From positions 1 to 64,000 of the forward strand of contig JAVXUO010000499.1 of NCBI GenBank assembly GCA_033065855.1: a stretch of DNA of 64,000 nucleotides. The letters run 5' to 3'. Position 1 is the stretch's first letter. The number at the start of each line of letters is the position of its first letter. This DNA comes from Escallonia rubra (lineage: Eukaryota > Streptophyta > Magnoliopsida > Escalloniales > Escalloniaceae). Positions 18,100-30,984 of the stretch are shown piece by piece. A model generated the notes under the pieces. That model searched no databases, was not told the DNA's origin, and saw only the letters and a list, made by a program, of their open reading frames with translations. The position numbers and the translations under genes were made by a program.

Positions 18100-18590
18100 G
18101 TACCAAAAAAATAAAATAAAAAATTTCCACTAACCAAGGGGATTAAGCCGGCTGACTTGCTCGACATGTAGAGCTTATGGGTATTTTCGTACAATTGGAT
18201 GCTTGGAGTTCAACTTTTTTTTTTGCCTATTGCAAATTTGAGCGTAGGCGAACATCACAGAAAACAACACATTGTTGTAGCAAAAACCCAAAAATGACCA
18301 TAAGACATGCTCTAAACTTCACATAGATATGAGGTCGGACTTTTGCAGGGTTTTCTATGTATCCTTTGAAAATGAATCAAACCAATGTAGTTCGAAAATG
18401 AGATATTACTTGAAGCCGGAGCCAACAACGCGTGAAAGTGGTTGGTTGTCAAGACGAGGGACGCTTATCTAGATATCGTAGTGAACAAATCGATTTACAT
18501 GGTCATCTCTATATACTGAAAATGGTGCACCTAATAGCCGGAGACAACAATGCGTGAAGGCGGCTGTTCGCACAGGAATTAGGAGGATAG
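18100..18590. other. Intergenic, nothing recognised
   Basis: No ORF or element end can be supported. A short motif, AGCCGGAG(C/A)CAACAA(C/T)GCGTGAA, occurs twice (about 18414 and 18537) and may be a remnant of a tandem or element-internal repeat. Confidence 0.4.
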
Positions 18591-18925
18591 CTGGTCCTTT
18601 AGTGACAGAGCAAGATAGGTTGAATCTCTTCTAGAGTCGAGAGACCGGATAGGGTGACTCCCTTCTATAGTCTGAGAAGTCATTAGCTCTCTTCTAGAGT
18701 CATCAGATAGGATGGGTCGACTCCATTCTAGAGTCAAGAAGGTCATCGACTCTCTTCTAGATTTGACAGCTGGATAGGTAGACTCCATTCTAAAGTCAAG
18801 AAGGTCATCAACTCTCTTCTAGAGTCAACAAACAGGATGATTGATTCCCCTAATTCTAGAGTAAAAAAGGTCATCGACTCTTTTCTATAGTCGACATGCA
18901 GGATGAGATGACTCCCTTCTAGAGC
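18590..18925. repeat. Minisatellite of CTCTTCTAGAGTC units
   Basis: About five imperfect units of roughly 60 bp. Each contains ACTC(C/T)(A/C)TTCTAGAGTC, then AAGAAGGTCATC and GACTCTCTTCTAGAGTC. The short TCTAGA cores are palindromic. The overlapping minus ORFs are repeat by-products. Confidence 0.75.
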
Positions 18926-18959
18926 CAATATAAAGAAATCAAAGACAAACATACGTGTG

Positions 18960-19600
18960 TATGCAAATACCTCATGACAATTTCATGACAGTCTAATCAA
19001 GCCTTCAATCTTTATAAGGTATGAGATAATATGATGCATGGCCTGCTGTGTATCATGTTTGTATCTTGATAAGTTAGTAATGAAATGGTGATTCGTCTTT
19101 AGGATAGAATTGGACTATGATATATTGTCATTCCAGACACAGAACTCTTAACCTAACTCTACATTATGAAATTCAAAAGGAAAATCAGAAAATTTAGATG
19201 ATAAGAAGAAAATCATAATTACTAATGTGCGAGAGCTAAGATACTAGGTTTTAAAATGCTACAATTTGGATTACCAAAGATCCAAATAGTAGAGTATTGA
19301 TGGGTTATTTGAAACTGTTTCAAAGGAGCTATCCTAATCAATGACTCCAACCCATGCTTCAATTCTGCACAAATTTGCTTGAACTAGGAGTAGTGGAAGT
19401 AAATTCATTTTGTTTTGATATTTTACTTAAGTTAGTCATTATTAAATAACATACTAATGTTACTCTTTGCAGTTACAAACATTGCTTTTACGAAAAAAAA
19501 ATCTCTCTTACCAACAATTGTAGTTTAAGTAAAAACATATATATTCTTCTACAAGATGTTAGTATCTTTTTAGTCTCATGGTATGTGGCAAGCATTACTA
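18960..19600. repeat. Diverged fragment related to the Helitron family
   Basis: It shares ordered words with 20220-20560 and 35080-35500 (TATCATGTTTGTATCTT, AACTCTTAACCTAACT, TTGAAACTGTT, then a GTGGCA end). It is thus a third, diverged copy of a block inside the Helitrons. No gene is seen. Confidence 0.5.
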
Positions 19601-21992
19601 TATTTTTTGGACTTTTATAATTTACATAATATATAATAAGCGAAGCGAGAAAGACATTGATAACTTTTTTGCGCGACACATCATCGTTTTTTTATATGAC
19701 ACGTCACCAGATTAATTATCTTTTATATTAGTAAGTCTTATTTAATTTAAAAACTAACTCTAATCATTCTAAAATTCTGCCTAATTAATATACTAATCTA
19801 TTAAGACTTATTTTTTACAATTATGTTCTTAAAATTCAAAAACTAATTCTAATCATTCTCAAACTCAACCTTATCATTATACTAACTTATTAGGACTTAA
19901 TATTCACTATTGTATCTTCAAAACTACTCTTTAATATGAATATAAAAACGAATATATATATATATATAAAAACGAATATAATAATTTCGATTTAGAAGAA
20001 AAAAATTAATTTAAAAACTAATTCTAATCCTTCTAAAACTCTATCTAATCAATATACTAATCTATTAAGACTTTGTTTTGACAATTATGTTCTTGAAAGT
20101 ATTTTCTAATATGAAAATTAAAATCCATAGACCCAAAAAATAACTTATGAGATATAAAATAAAAACGTGATCTAATAATTAATTGAAATTTTGATAGAAT
20201 CCTAATTTTTATGTCTAAATAATTTTGCAGAGTACTCTTAACCTAACTTTTCAAGCTAATAGACTTGGTTTTTAAATGAATCAAATTGGGCCACTAAAAG
20301 AACTTAATAATAATATAGTCTTGACAAGTTACTTGAAACTGTTACAAATAAAGTATTAAAAATTTCTTACTAACTGCAATTATAGTTTTAGCAGAAGTAG
20401 ATTTTTTTCCTATAAGATATAAATCTCTTTTTGTTTCTTAAAATGTGGTATTCATTGATACACTTTTTGTAACTTTTTAAAATATTTTATTAACTTACTC
20501 GAGCTTGACTCGGGATCCCGAGTTATAATAATTAATAACTGAGGCGAGAAATGCAATCATGACACCTTATTGCATTGTGTTTTTAACATAATAAGAGTTA
20601 TAAAAACTAATGTCAAATACATTAATATTACTAAAAATCTCCAAACATTATTTTAAACGAGGCCCTTAATTTTGCAATTAATTAAATCAACAAATATAGT
20701 AGACATTTAAATAATTAGCCTTATGCAATTCAAAAATCAATTCAAAATATTTAAAATTTTCTTACTAATATAGTAATATATTATGACTTTATTAGAATAT
20801 TATATATCGAAAAAGCTCTCTAACATGAAATATTAACTTGTAAAGAAAATTACTTAAGAGATTTAATAAGAAAAATTAGGTTCTATTTCAAATTCATACT
20901 TAAGTTTTCTCTAAATTAAAATATGAATCTAAATTGATAACTATATTGATTAAAATTTTTGGTCAATAATTTCCTTACTCTAAAGTTTTGCGGTATCCTA
21001 TTTAGTCGCATTTGTTAAATGTAAAAACACCATAATATGCAGATTCTATATGAGATACATTAAAAAAATAGTGTAAATTTAAAACCTTAATTATGTAAGC
21101 TTTTCTTAAATTCAACTAATTTTATGTTGAAAAAGTTTTGAACTAATTTTTTTCTATGGTATTTTTATTGTGAGTAATTAACTATTAAGCATTCTAAATT
21201 CGGTAATAGCAATATACCATTTATGATTTTAATTATGTTAACTTTTATGATTTTGAATAGAATTGCATATAAAATCTAAAAAGATATTAGTTATTGTGTG
21301 ATGAATGTAGATTAAAACTTGGATTGAAATCCTTATTATATCTAAAGATAAATCTTACTTAGTAATCATGCTTATTGTATACTTTGTGAAATGTTGGTTA
21401 AATTTTGTTCAACAATTTTTTTACTACAAGGTTTCGAGCTATCGTATATAGTCATGTTGGTTAAACTTTTTAAACTTTATATAATTACTTCATACACTGA
21501 TTACTATTTTCTCTGCTTCTAAAAATGTCACACCATTTTTACTTCATTAGTTGTGTTGATTAACTTTTATAACATGTTATAAACAAATATATGGACCAAA
21601 ATTTTCTCTATCAAAATTAAACTAATATATAACTAATGTTATTGACAACCCATTCAAAGGTACAATTTTTTTTTTTTTAAAGATACGTAGAAAATAATAA
21701 AAATGTCTTATGCAATAACAATTTGATCTCAATATGTTCTCCGCATATTTTTATCAGTAGAATTTACTTTTTCTTTTTTGTGTATTAAATAAGCTTTTAA
21801 TTTTTGTAAATCTATATAGTTACCTAATTAGAATTAGCAGATATGCACAAAGACATTGCTTATTGATATTTGACCAGAAAGGTTAATTTATTTTATTACA
21901 AGAAATTTCAAGCCAAAATTAAAGTAACTATCTTTGATAAAATAACCATAAAATTATAAAATTGTGTAAGATATTTTATTCACTACAAGAAA

Positions 21993-22395
21993 CAGTGCCT
22001 TTAGCGACCGCGTCTGGCGGGCGCTAAAGGTGTCAACGCGGTCGCTAAAGGATTTTAGCGACCGCGTTAGAGCGGTCGCTAAAACGGTCGCTATAGGCCA
22101 GGTCGCTAAATTTTAGCGATCGCGTTTAAAATTTGGTCGCTAAATTTAGCGACCACGTTGACTAACTTTAGCGACCGCCTTATGCGGTCGCTAAATATTT
22201 TTTAATTTTCTTTTTTTAATATTTTTTATTAAATTGTATTATATCTTTAGCGACCGAATTAGCGACCAACAGTTGCGGTCGCTAAATATTTAAAATATTT
22301 TTTTTTATTTTTTTCAGAAATATATAAAAAATATTTAGCGACTGCACTTATTTAATTTAGCGACCGCACATAGGGGTCGCTAAATATTTTTAAAT
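21993..22395. repeat. CACTA left subterminal repeats
   Basis: About 16 copies of TTTAGCGACCGC or its complement GCGGTCGCTAAA, often as facing pairs with short loops, within 400 bp. In En/Spm-type elements such subterminal repeats are the binding sites of the second element protein. Several units differ by one base (GCGATCGC, GCGACTGC). Confidence 0.85.
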
Positions 22396-22555
22396 ATTAA
22401 AATTTGTTTAAATATTAAAAATTGTAGGTCACAGAACCTGTCCAAACCTGTCGCAGAAATAATATCAATTCATAAGCAATTCACATCCAATCCAATCGAT
22501 CCAAAAACCGATTTAACCTCGGTTGAAACGATTTTGAATGAATACGTTGAAAGCT

Positions 22556-22583
22556 GAATGCGTTGAAAGCTTTCAACGCATTC
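22556..22583. repeat. 28-bp perfect palindrome inside CACTA
   Basis: The two 14-nt halves GAATGCGTTGAAAG and CTTTCAACGCATTC abut with no spacer. Imperfect pairing extends outward over about 70 bp (ATTTTGAATGAAT against ATTCATTCAAAAC). It lies downstream of the Transposase_24-type gene and could form a cruciform or a transcript hairpin. Confidence 0.75.
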
Positions 22584-22759
22584 ATTCAAAACCGTTTTAA
22601 CCTCCTGTCCCGCATTCATTCAAACAGTTGCTCGCATTCATCAAAGTATAGATATACGTTAACATATGCATTAAAATAATAGAATTCATACAGTTAAGTA
22701 CCGATGATCAATTCAAAACAAGAAAATAACATTCATTGCATAAATCAAACCAAACCCCT

Positions 22760-24479
22760 ATCTAAATCACTCGTGGCAGAACAACCAGCCCCGTCATCAT
22801 CTTCTTCATTCCTCGATGAAGAAGGCACGTTCGATCCAACAACATCTTCATCGCCCCGGGGGTTACCGGCACTAGGATCATCGGTATCGCCCTGCACGAA
22901 GCCATACAAATGATTCAACATCATATATCAAATCAAGATCACATATAAAGCACAAAATACATAAGTAATTGAGAAAATTTGTATTACATGTAGTTTGGGG
23001 TCCTTTATAATTACATAACCGTCACCGAGCATCATCCGCATGCGCGCATCAAACATTATGTTGAAGCGCTCTTCCAACGTCGCAGCCGTCGCGTCTGCCC
23101 GAGGACCGGTACAATTGGTCTCGCCTGACGATTGAGGTCTGTCGGCTAGCAATGCTCGTGCGGACTGACGAGGTTGGCCGAGTATACGGTCCTTCCTATG
23201 ACCCCCAGTAACGTCTGACCACAATGAGAACTCGTCCACTGTCTAGCTACCGTCTGGCTAGGAGCTGGCCTGAACTATCTCTTTAAATAAACTCTGTATA
23301 AGAAAACAACAAAAATGTTAGAGAAATTCTATTGGCCACAATCGCAAAAAATGCAATAGGAATACAAAAGTAATACATAAGTTACGTGCTCACCGCAAAC
23401 TGCTCGGAGCTCTCAGACACCCACTTCCCATCACTATTCTGGTGGGTGCGCTCAAAATGGCGGAGCCTCGTAGGGGGCCTCATGTCAGGGTCATCATCTA
23501 TCAACCTCAGCTCGTGCACGGTAAATGGACGGGAACCAGCACTGTGCTTCATCTTCTTCCCACTGTGAGTCATCTCCGTGCCTCGCTCACTCAGCTTCGC
23601 TCGCCCAGTCTGGAGTACTCCAATGCGACACCAGCTGCCCCCATATGGTTCTGGAGAAGTACTCGGGATTATGGTCCCTGGTCATAGATATTTCTGTCGT
23701 ACCCACCCGAGCTAGCGCCCACCTCCTCGCATTCAGCATCCATTTCTTGTAGTTCTCGGCACAATGCCACTCCCACGCCTGCCTCCCGAGTTCTCGCTTT
23801 CCGTCCGACTCAAATTTGAAATAGTCCTGAATATAATTCAACACAATTGAAAAAAAACACAGTTAGAAATAAAAATTTAGCGATAATGTACTTCTAAAAC
23901 CGTAAAAGTAAAGCACATAAAAATACTGCGCTCCTTACCAAGAACTTCCCCCAAACAAGCTCTTTGTCTGATTCCGTCCACGACCCCCACGTCGCATAAG
24001 GCTGTGGGAGGTGAGCCTTGATAATAGGACCGATCTTGGTCCTAACACAATCCTCAACAAAACTAATTACAAGAAATCACAGAGAGATACATCAATCCCA
24101 ATATAAGTGCATATTACAATAGAATTGAGCTTTGAAAATTAAAAACATACTAATTATTTCGGACATGAGAAATAGTTCTCTGCTCCGGGGTGGCTGGAAG
24201 AGGTATTTCGTGGGTGATACCTCGCTGTACAGATGAACTAGACACTGCAGATGATGAAAAAAGAAATCATTATATTTATATTTATATATATTGCAAGTAA
24301 TTGCTTTCAATCCGACACAAAACTAATATCGTCTCACCATGGTCTGAAGCAACTGATGACGATGACGACTGTTCAGTAGTAGTCGCATCACCAATCCTAG
24401 GGAGGGGGGCTGACTGTGCCGAAGCAGCTCCGCGACGACCACCTCCACGACCTCGGGGTGCACTGGATCTCGGCATATC
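22760..24479 (-). pseudogene. CACTA second gene, Transposase_24 (Ptta/En/Spm-type) protein, multi-exon
   Basis: The likely start is MPRSSAPRGRGGGRRG at 24479, an Arg/Gly-rich N-terminus. Short exons follow (about 24250-24120 and 24055-23940), then 23830-23390 with YFKFESDGKRELGRQAWEWH and NARRWALARVGTTE, then HELRLIDDDPDMRPPTRLRH. Next comes 23239-22990 (ARADATAATLEERFNIMFDA) and an acidic C-terminus near 22900-22760. This layout and the motifs match the plant Transposase_24 family, the presumed counterpart of TNPA, which binds subterminal repeats. Exon joins are inferred. I did not find a clear internal stop, but intactness is unproven. Confidence 0.65.
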
Positions 24480-24670
24480 TACAATGTAGTTCGCCCGAAT
24501 AATAAACAACTTAAGTGCAAAATTTAGTATGCTAACAATGTGGCACTGCCGACTATAAAAGACAACCCAAATTAATAGTCAACCACCATCAATTAATAAC
24601 TAATTCAATTTAAATAATAAACATGCATGTCTAAAAGTACATTGACCTCATTTTTTTTTACTCTACACAG

Positions 24671-27600
24671 TCAATCACTATCACTAATAGACAACGGAAC
24701 GTCTTCCTCCTCGTCGTCATCTTCGTCCACTTCATCTTCATCGTCTTCTTCTTCGTCATCAACGTCTTCCTCAGTATCGTCATCATCGTCATCATCATCA
24801 TCATCACAGAGGGCTTCGGCATCGACCTCTTCTCCAGCATGGCCTAAATCGTAAAGAGGCTCATCAACAACATCGTTATTCTCCTGAAGCGGGATCACTG
24901 CGGGAGCATCATCCTCTTGGTACATCTCAACGAACACATCATCGTCAACAAAGCTTCTTTTGGTCTTGATAACAGTATGCCAATTTGGATCCTTCCTTGT
25001 CACACCCTTTGCATAGAAGACCTGCGTTGCCTGAGCTGCAAATACAAATGGTCGTAGGATCTGAGCCTTGACCTCATATTAACGTCTACAATCCCATGTC
25101 GACTAACTCGAATACCAGCTGTAATGTCAAACCATTTTCACCTGAACATTACCAGTCGATTACCGCTGTCATAATAGTCTAGTTCAACAACCTCCTCCAA
25201 CTGCCCATAAAATCACGTTCGCTATCATTATAACAGTCACCTTTGATTAAAACTCCACTGTTTTGGGTTTTTTTAGTAAGGTCAACTTCCATTGTGTTAA
25301 ATCTAAACCCGTTGACAATGTACCCTTTATGACATGATACTAGTCTACTTGGGTCAGCAGCAAGCAACTTGAGACGAACATCAACTCCATCTTGGACGGT
25401 CTACAACAACAAACAATTTGCACAGAGTATAAGCTTGTTACATGCGGTCTATATTAGAAATGAAATATAGGTTTTAGAACTTACACGCTGTCGGAACCAC
25501 TCAGGGAACGCGTTGTTTCGCATTTTTTCAAGTTGTCCATATGATATCCCAAGGTTTGCTAATAACACTTCCTCATCGTATTCACTGTATGTTATATGGC
25601 ATCGTCGTTATATTATGTTAGTAAATACTATGAGAATGAAGGTATGTACGCAACTACTTACACTATGAATGGTGCAACTTCAGTGCAATTCATGAGAGCG
25701 TACAATGTTGCGACAATATACTCCTCCTCGGATAGATATCGACTGCAACTTGCTCCAAGTGCACGACCAAGATACTTGAATATGGAAAGACGCTCATCGA
25801 ATTCTGTGTCGACACTATTGTCATTGCGACCAAGTCGATTCATCTTTGTATTAACATCAGTCTCAAAGTAAAGGGAACAGAAGTTGGTAAGCTCCTCAAG
25901 GATGTAAGCCTCTGCAATTGAACCTTCAACCCAGTCTTTGTTTCGCACCTTCTTCTTAAGGTCAAACATATACCTATGTAAGAAATAAGGATTGATTTCA
26001 GTAATCAACGCATGTGTGCAAGTATGAAATACAATTTAAAGATGGATGGGCGACATCACCTCTCAAATGGATACATCCATCGATACTGCACATGTCCGCC
26101 CACTCTAGCCTCATATGCTAAGTGAATGGTCAAATGCTCCATCGAGTTAAAGATGGATGGGCGACATCACCTCTCAAATGGATACATCCATCGATACTGC
26201 ACATGTCCGCCCACTCTAGCCTCATATGCTAAGTGAATGGTCAAATGCTCCATCGAGTCAAAGAAGGATGGGGAAAAGATTTTCTCTAACTTGCACACTG
26301 TCTCAACAATATTTTTCTCAAGAATCTTAACATCACTCTCTCGGAGCACCTTTGAGCACAAATCCCTGAAGAAATGACTAAGTTCAGTCAATGCTTCATT
26401 TACTGGTTTCGACAAGAGGTCACGAAAGACAATTGGTATAAATCTTTCCATGAATACATGACAATCGTGACTCTTTAGACCATAAAACCTACAATCTGCA
26501 AGGTTGCAACAGCGTGATATATTAGATGCATAGCCATCTGGCAGCTTCAACAGTTTAACCCACTCGCACACATGTTGTATCTGCTTTTTATCCAATGTAT
26601 ATACTGCTTTGGGCAAAACCAGCTTACCATTAACCATTCGTGGATGCAATTCACGCCGTATACCCATCACCTGCATATCTCTGCGTGCTTTTAAGTGATC
26701 CTTTGATTTGCCCTTGACATTCATGACTGTATTAAACACATTTTCAAAAACATTTTTCTCAATGTGCATAACATCGAGATTGTTGCGCAGAAGGAGGGTC
26801 GGCCAATAAGGCAGCTCCCAAAAGATGCACATTTTCTTCCAGTTGTGTTTTTTTCCAAAGCCAGGAAGTTTTAGACTAGCACCACACTTTCCAAATGGTA
26901 CCGCATCCATGTCAAGGTCCTTTACGCACATATACACTTCCTTGCCAGACAATCTGTCACGTGTTTCAAGGCGACGCTCCACAGTTTTATCAAACTTATC
27001 TTTTTGCCTTCGAAATGGATGATTAGGCGGTAAGAATTGTCTGTGACACCCCCAAAAGGAAGCCTTCCCCCCGTGCTTTAAGGTGAAAGCCTTACTCACT
27101 TCCATACAATAAGGACATGCCAACCTACCGTGTGTACTCCACCCACACAACATACTGTATGCAGGGAAGTCATTGATAGTCCACATGACTGCTGCCCTCA
27201 AGTTGAAGTTCTGTTTAAGAGATGCATCAAATGCTGGGGCTCCAACTTCCCACAGAATTTTTAAGTCATCGATCAACGGCCGCAAGTACATGTCTATATT
27301 TCTACCTGGGCTCGTAGGTCAAGGAATGAGTAATGATAAAAACATGAATTGTTTCTTCATACACATGTCCGGAAGAAGGTTATACGGGACAATGATCACA
27401 GGCCACGTAGAGTAGGGTGTGCTAGAGTGCCCAAAAGGATTAAACCCATCGGTAGCGAGCCCAAGTCGCACATTTCGAACTTCTGCAGCAAAAGATGGGT
27501 GTTCCTTCCATGCCTCTCCATCAGCAGGGTGTCTTAATAAATCAGGAACTTTGCTGCGGACGTGGCTATGCCATCTCATGTGCTCTGCCGTTTTAGAAGA

Positions 27601-28435
27601 GTAGTACAACCTTTGAAGCCTTGGTGTCAACGGGAAGTATCGCAATATCTTCCATGCTATCTTTCTTTTATTCCCATTGGTCGGTTTATATCTTGCGTGG
27701 CCACAAACCGGACACTCGCTCTAGTCATTGTTCTCCTTCCAAAATAAGACAATCATTATTGCAAGCATCTATCTTCTGGTACCCCAAACCAAGTTTCATC
27801 ATCATTTTCTTAGCACTATAGTACGTGTCATCCTCTGGTAACATTTCTTTATTAAGCTTTAAAAAAGCATCAAAACCCCTATCACTTAGACCATGCTCAG
27901 ACTTTAAGTGTAGCATCCTTGTCACAGCAAATAACTTGGTGTGCTTTGTACTTCCATTCCATATTGGCTCCTCAGAGTCTTGTAACAACTTATAAAAAAT
28001 TTGTGCGCTCGAGTTTGGCTCTTCTTCCACATTAGGATTACCATCGTTAAAATAGTTATCGCAATTAATCCCACTAGGCCCAACTTCTATTACCATATGT
28101 TGATACTGGAAAAATCCCGGATCTCTAGGACTGTACTGTCTGAACTCAGTGGTGACCTCAGTGGGCACCCTCAGAATTGATTCCTCGTTCTGAGTCCAAT
28201 TCGTATAGTTACTCATAAAACCTCTACGGAACATATCAAAACTTACATCGTCGGGGGTTTTCCAATTTAATAGCTGACAATCATTGTACGGACATTTAAT
28301 CGTGCCGTCATCCACAAACTCCTGTTGATTCAAAGCAAATAGAATAAACCTGTTCACTCCCTGTCTAAACTCTTCCGATACCCCAATCCCACTTGGAACA
28401 ATCCTCCTTCGCATCCAACTTCTATCTACTGACAT
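24671..28435 (-). pseudogene. CACTA TNP2-like transposase, disrupted
   Basis: The order is the N-terminal transposase-associated domain (MSVDRSWM, 28435-27740), a Cys/His block (ECPVCGHARYKPTNG) and core (HMRWHSH, ATDGFNPFG) at 27720-27322, then the Transposase_21 core 27318-26152 (SMLCGWSTHGRLACPYCM, LDVMHIEKNVFENVF, KSHDCHVFMERFIP). Next are DUF4218-like (VEGSIAEAYILEELTNFC, 25973-25665) and DUF4216-like parts (GYIVNGFRFNT, 25390-25180; QVFYAKGVTRKDPNWHTV, near 25000), and an acidic tail with ten consecutive Asp (24671-24850). Lesions: a frame change near 27735, TAG at 27721-27723, TGA at 27319-27321 in the conserved LIPGP stretch. Introns separate the 3' exons. Confidence 0.85.
26041..26262. 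repeat. 111-bp tandem duplication across a TNP2 exon end
   Basis: The unit beginning GATGGATGGGCGACATCACC at 26041 recurs at 26152. It contains the exon end coding HVQYRWMYPFER and its splice donor, so the donor is duplicated. The copies differ by a few bases. The next exon resumes at 25973 (RYMFDLKKK), consistent with use of either donor. Confidence 0.8.
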
Positions 28436-28529
28436 GATATATATCTCTCACTGCCTGTTAAACCTATGCAAGTCGAGTTCAAAATTAACCTTCGAAATGG
28501 ATGAAAAAAATATATTGAGTAGTCACTTA

Positions 28530-29745
28530 CAAGTGAGTGTTAGTCAGGGTTAAGTAGGGATGATTAGTGCTAATTAGGGCTAACAAAGCTCCGTGTCAGA
28601 CACGTGTTCGGAGGTGCCTATGAGGTGTTAGGGTGTCGGACACCATACCTCGACTCACATATACTGTCGGTGCTAATCAGTGTTAATTAGCCCTAATCAG
28701 GGGTAATCAGGATTAATTAGGGATACTTACGGCTAATTAGTGCTATTAGGGCTATTTAGTGTTAATTAGGGCTAATTAGTGGTAATTAGGGCTAATTAGG
28801 GCATATTAGAGCTAAGTAGTGTTGATTAGTGCTAATCTAGGTAGCACGGACACTCCTGATTAGTGTTAAGTAGAGCTGATTAGTGCTAATTAGGGTTATT
28901 TAGTGTCCATTAGTGTTATTTAGGGCTAATCAGTGCAAATTAGTCCTAATTAGGGCTATTAGTATTAATTAGAGATGATTACTGCTAATTAGGGCTATTT
29001 AGTGTCCGTTAGTGTTAGTTAGGGCTGAGTATTGCTAATAATTGCTAATCATTTTTAATTCGGGTCAATTAGAGATAATTAGGGCTGATTAGCCTAATTA
29101 GTGTTGATTACAGCTAATTAGGGCTATTTAGTGTCCATCATTGTTAATTAAGGCTAATTAGGGCTAATCATGGCTAATTAATGCTAACTAGGGCTATTTA
29201 ATGTCCATCGGTGTTAATTAATTTGGGCTAATCAGGGTTGATTAGGGATGATTAGCCTATTCAGTGTTGATAAGTGCTAATTAATGTAGTTAGCACTAAT
29301 CAACACTGATTACTACTAGTTGGGCGTAATTAGGGCTAATTAGTGTTAATCAATGTTAATTAGGGTTTAATTAGGGCTGATTAGCCTAATCAATGTTGAT
29401 TAGTGCTAATTAGGGATAATTAAGGCTAATCAGTGTTAATTAGGGCTGATTAGCCTAATCACTGTTGGTTAGTGCTAATCTAGGTAATACAGACACTGCG
29501 TCCGACACCGACATTGACATCGCAGAGTGGTGTCGGACACGTGTCCAGAGGTGTCGGTGAGGTGTCGGGGTGTCGATAGGTGTCGGACACCATACCTCCA
29601 CTCATATGAAGTGTCGGTGCTTCCTAGGTGCTAGTTAGGGCTACTCAGTGTTAATCAGGGTTAATTAGGGATAATTAGGGTTGATTAGCCAAATCAGTGT
29701 TGATCAGTGCTAATCAGTGTAGATTAGCCCTAATCAGGATCAATG
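28530..29745. repeat. Low-complexity array of GCTAATTAGGG-type words in CACTA
   Basis: About 1.2 kb of irregular repeats of TTAGTGCTAATTAGGGCTAATTAG-like words (unit near 12 bp, with drift). Two blocks with GTCGGACACGTGTCC and GGTGTCGG words are embedded (about 28590-28670 and 29485-29615). It lies upstream of the TNP2 start, so it may be leader or intron. Confidence 0.75.
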
Positions 29746-30240
29746 AGTGGCGGAACCAGAATTTCACCCCACGGAAGATGAACCTAATTAACCTAATTTC
29801 AACCCACCATGTCATGTTTCATTATTGCGTTAACCTAATTTCAACCCACCATTCAACTAAATCACATATCCGATATCTCAATCCAATTGGGTCCCATCCT
29901 CCGTCAACAATCTCAATTCTCAAATGCTCAATGCATAATTAACAACCTAAAATTAACAATCAAATAATCAATGCTCAAATGGGATAAAAATTCTTCAAAA
30001 TGCACGTATCCGATATCTCAATCCAATTGGGTCCCATCCTCCATCAACAATCTCAATTCTCAAATGCTCAATGTACAATTAAAAAATCTTAAATCATCAA
30101 TTAACAACCTAAAATCGTCAATTAATAGTCACAATTCTCAAATGCACAGAATTTCAGTCAACAAGGCTCATTATTTTGGGAAAGATACTGAATATCAACA
30201 GAATTTCAGTAAAAAGAAAAAGGGGGAACAAAATAACTAA
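29746..30240. repeat. Direct repeats upstream of TNP2
   Basis: A block of about 70 bp starting CGATATCTCAATCCAATTGG occurs near 29870 and again near 30009. TTAACCTAATTTCAACCCAC occurs twice (about 29788 and 29831). There is no credible coding sequence; plus-strand ORFs here follow the repeats. Confidence 0.6.
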
Positions 30241-30984
30241 AAACAATTGAACGATTGTGTTGATGATGTTATAAGCTACAAAATATCCAATTTTCTGTAG
30301 ATGCAGACTTGCCCTCTATAAATACCTTGTGAGTGGTCGATTGCATGTTGCCCTGCCTCTTTAATCCTAGGGGATCTAGGACAACTATCCAAACTGCTCC
30401 TCAATTTAGAAGGTGCTCAGTATGATGATGAAGATCATGTAGATGACACCAGTGATATCAGAGAACCTACTCAACAAAAGAGGGGTCTTTAAGGATTATA
30501 TGAAGAACATAGCCAAGGCAGTGTTTTTGGCTGTTCAAAGACAACATAACTGGCGTTCATCGATCACATGGGGGTTGTGAATGTGCCAACATTTCCATGG
30601 CTGGAAATCTGAAGTTTGAGTTTCTTTGTAAATTCCCAGATTTATGATGCAAATGACGTTGATAGGAATTAAACAAAACATGCATATACATGTATCATTG
30701 TACATTAAATGTTTAATCACATTAATGTATCGTTTCATAAGCGAATGAAATTAGTCTTTATCCATATGCAATTCACTTAGCAATCGAATAGTCGGGTTTT
30801 CAGATTCTAATAACGAATATGAAATTGCTTACGATGTTCACTTAAAATGAATGCGATTATCAATTCCTTCAACACAAGCCACTAAAGAGACATTTTTGTT
30901 TATGCATGCATTATTACTTTGCAAAAACAAGAGTATTCTCAAATCTGGCCTAATCAAAAGTACTTGAATTTGTCAAATATACAA
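30241..30984. other. CACTA interior, no gene recognised
   Basis: About 740 bp of unassigned sequence between the direct repeats and the gypsy relic. It may belong to the same inserted gypsy fragment, but no motif supports that. Confidence 0.4.

Noticed and set aside
22704-22913. Plus-strand Ser-rich ORF near the CACTA left end
   Set aside because: The opposite strand fits the acidic C-terminus of the Transposase_24-type gene better.
24627-24854. Poly-Ser plus-strand ORF
   Set aside because: It is the antisense of the poly-Asp/Glu tail of the TNP2-like gene.
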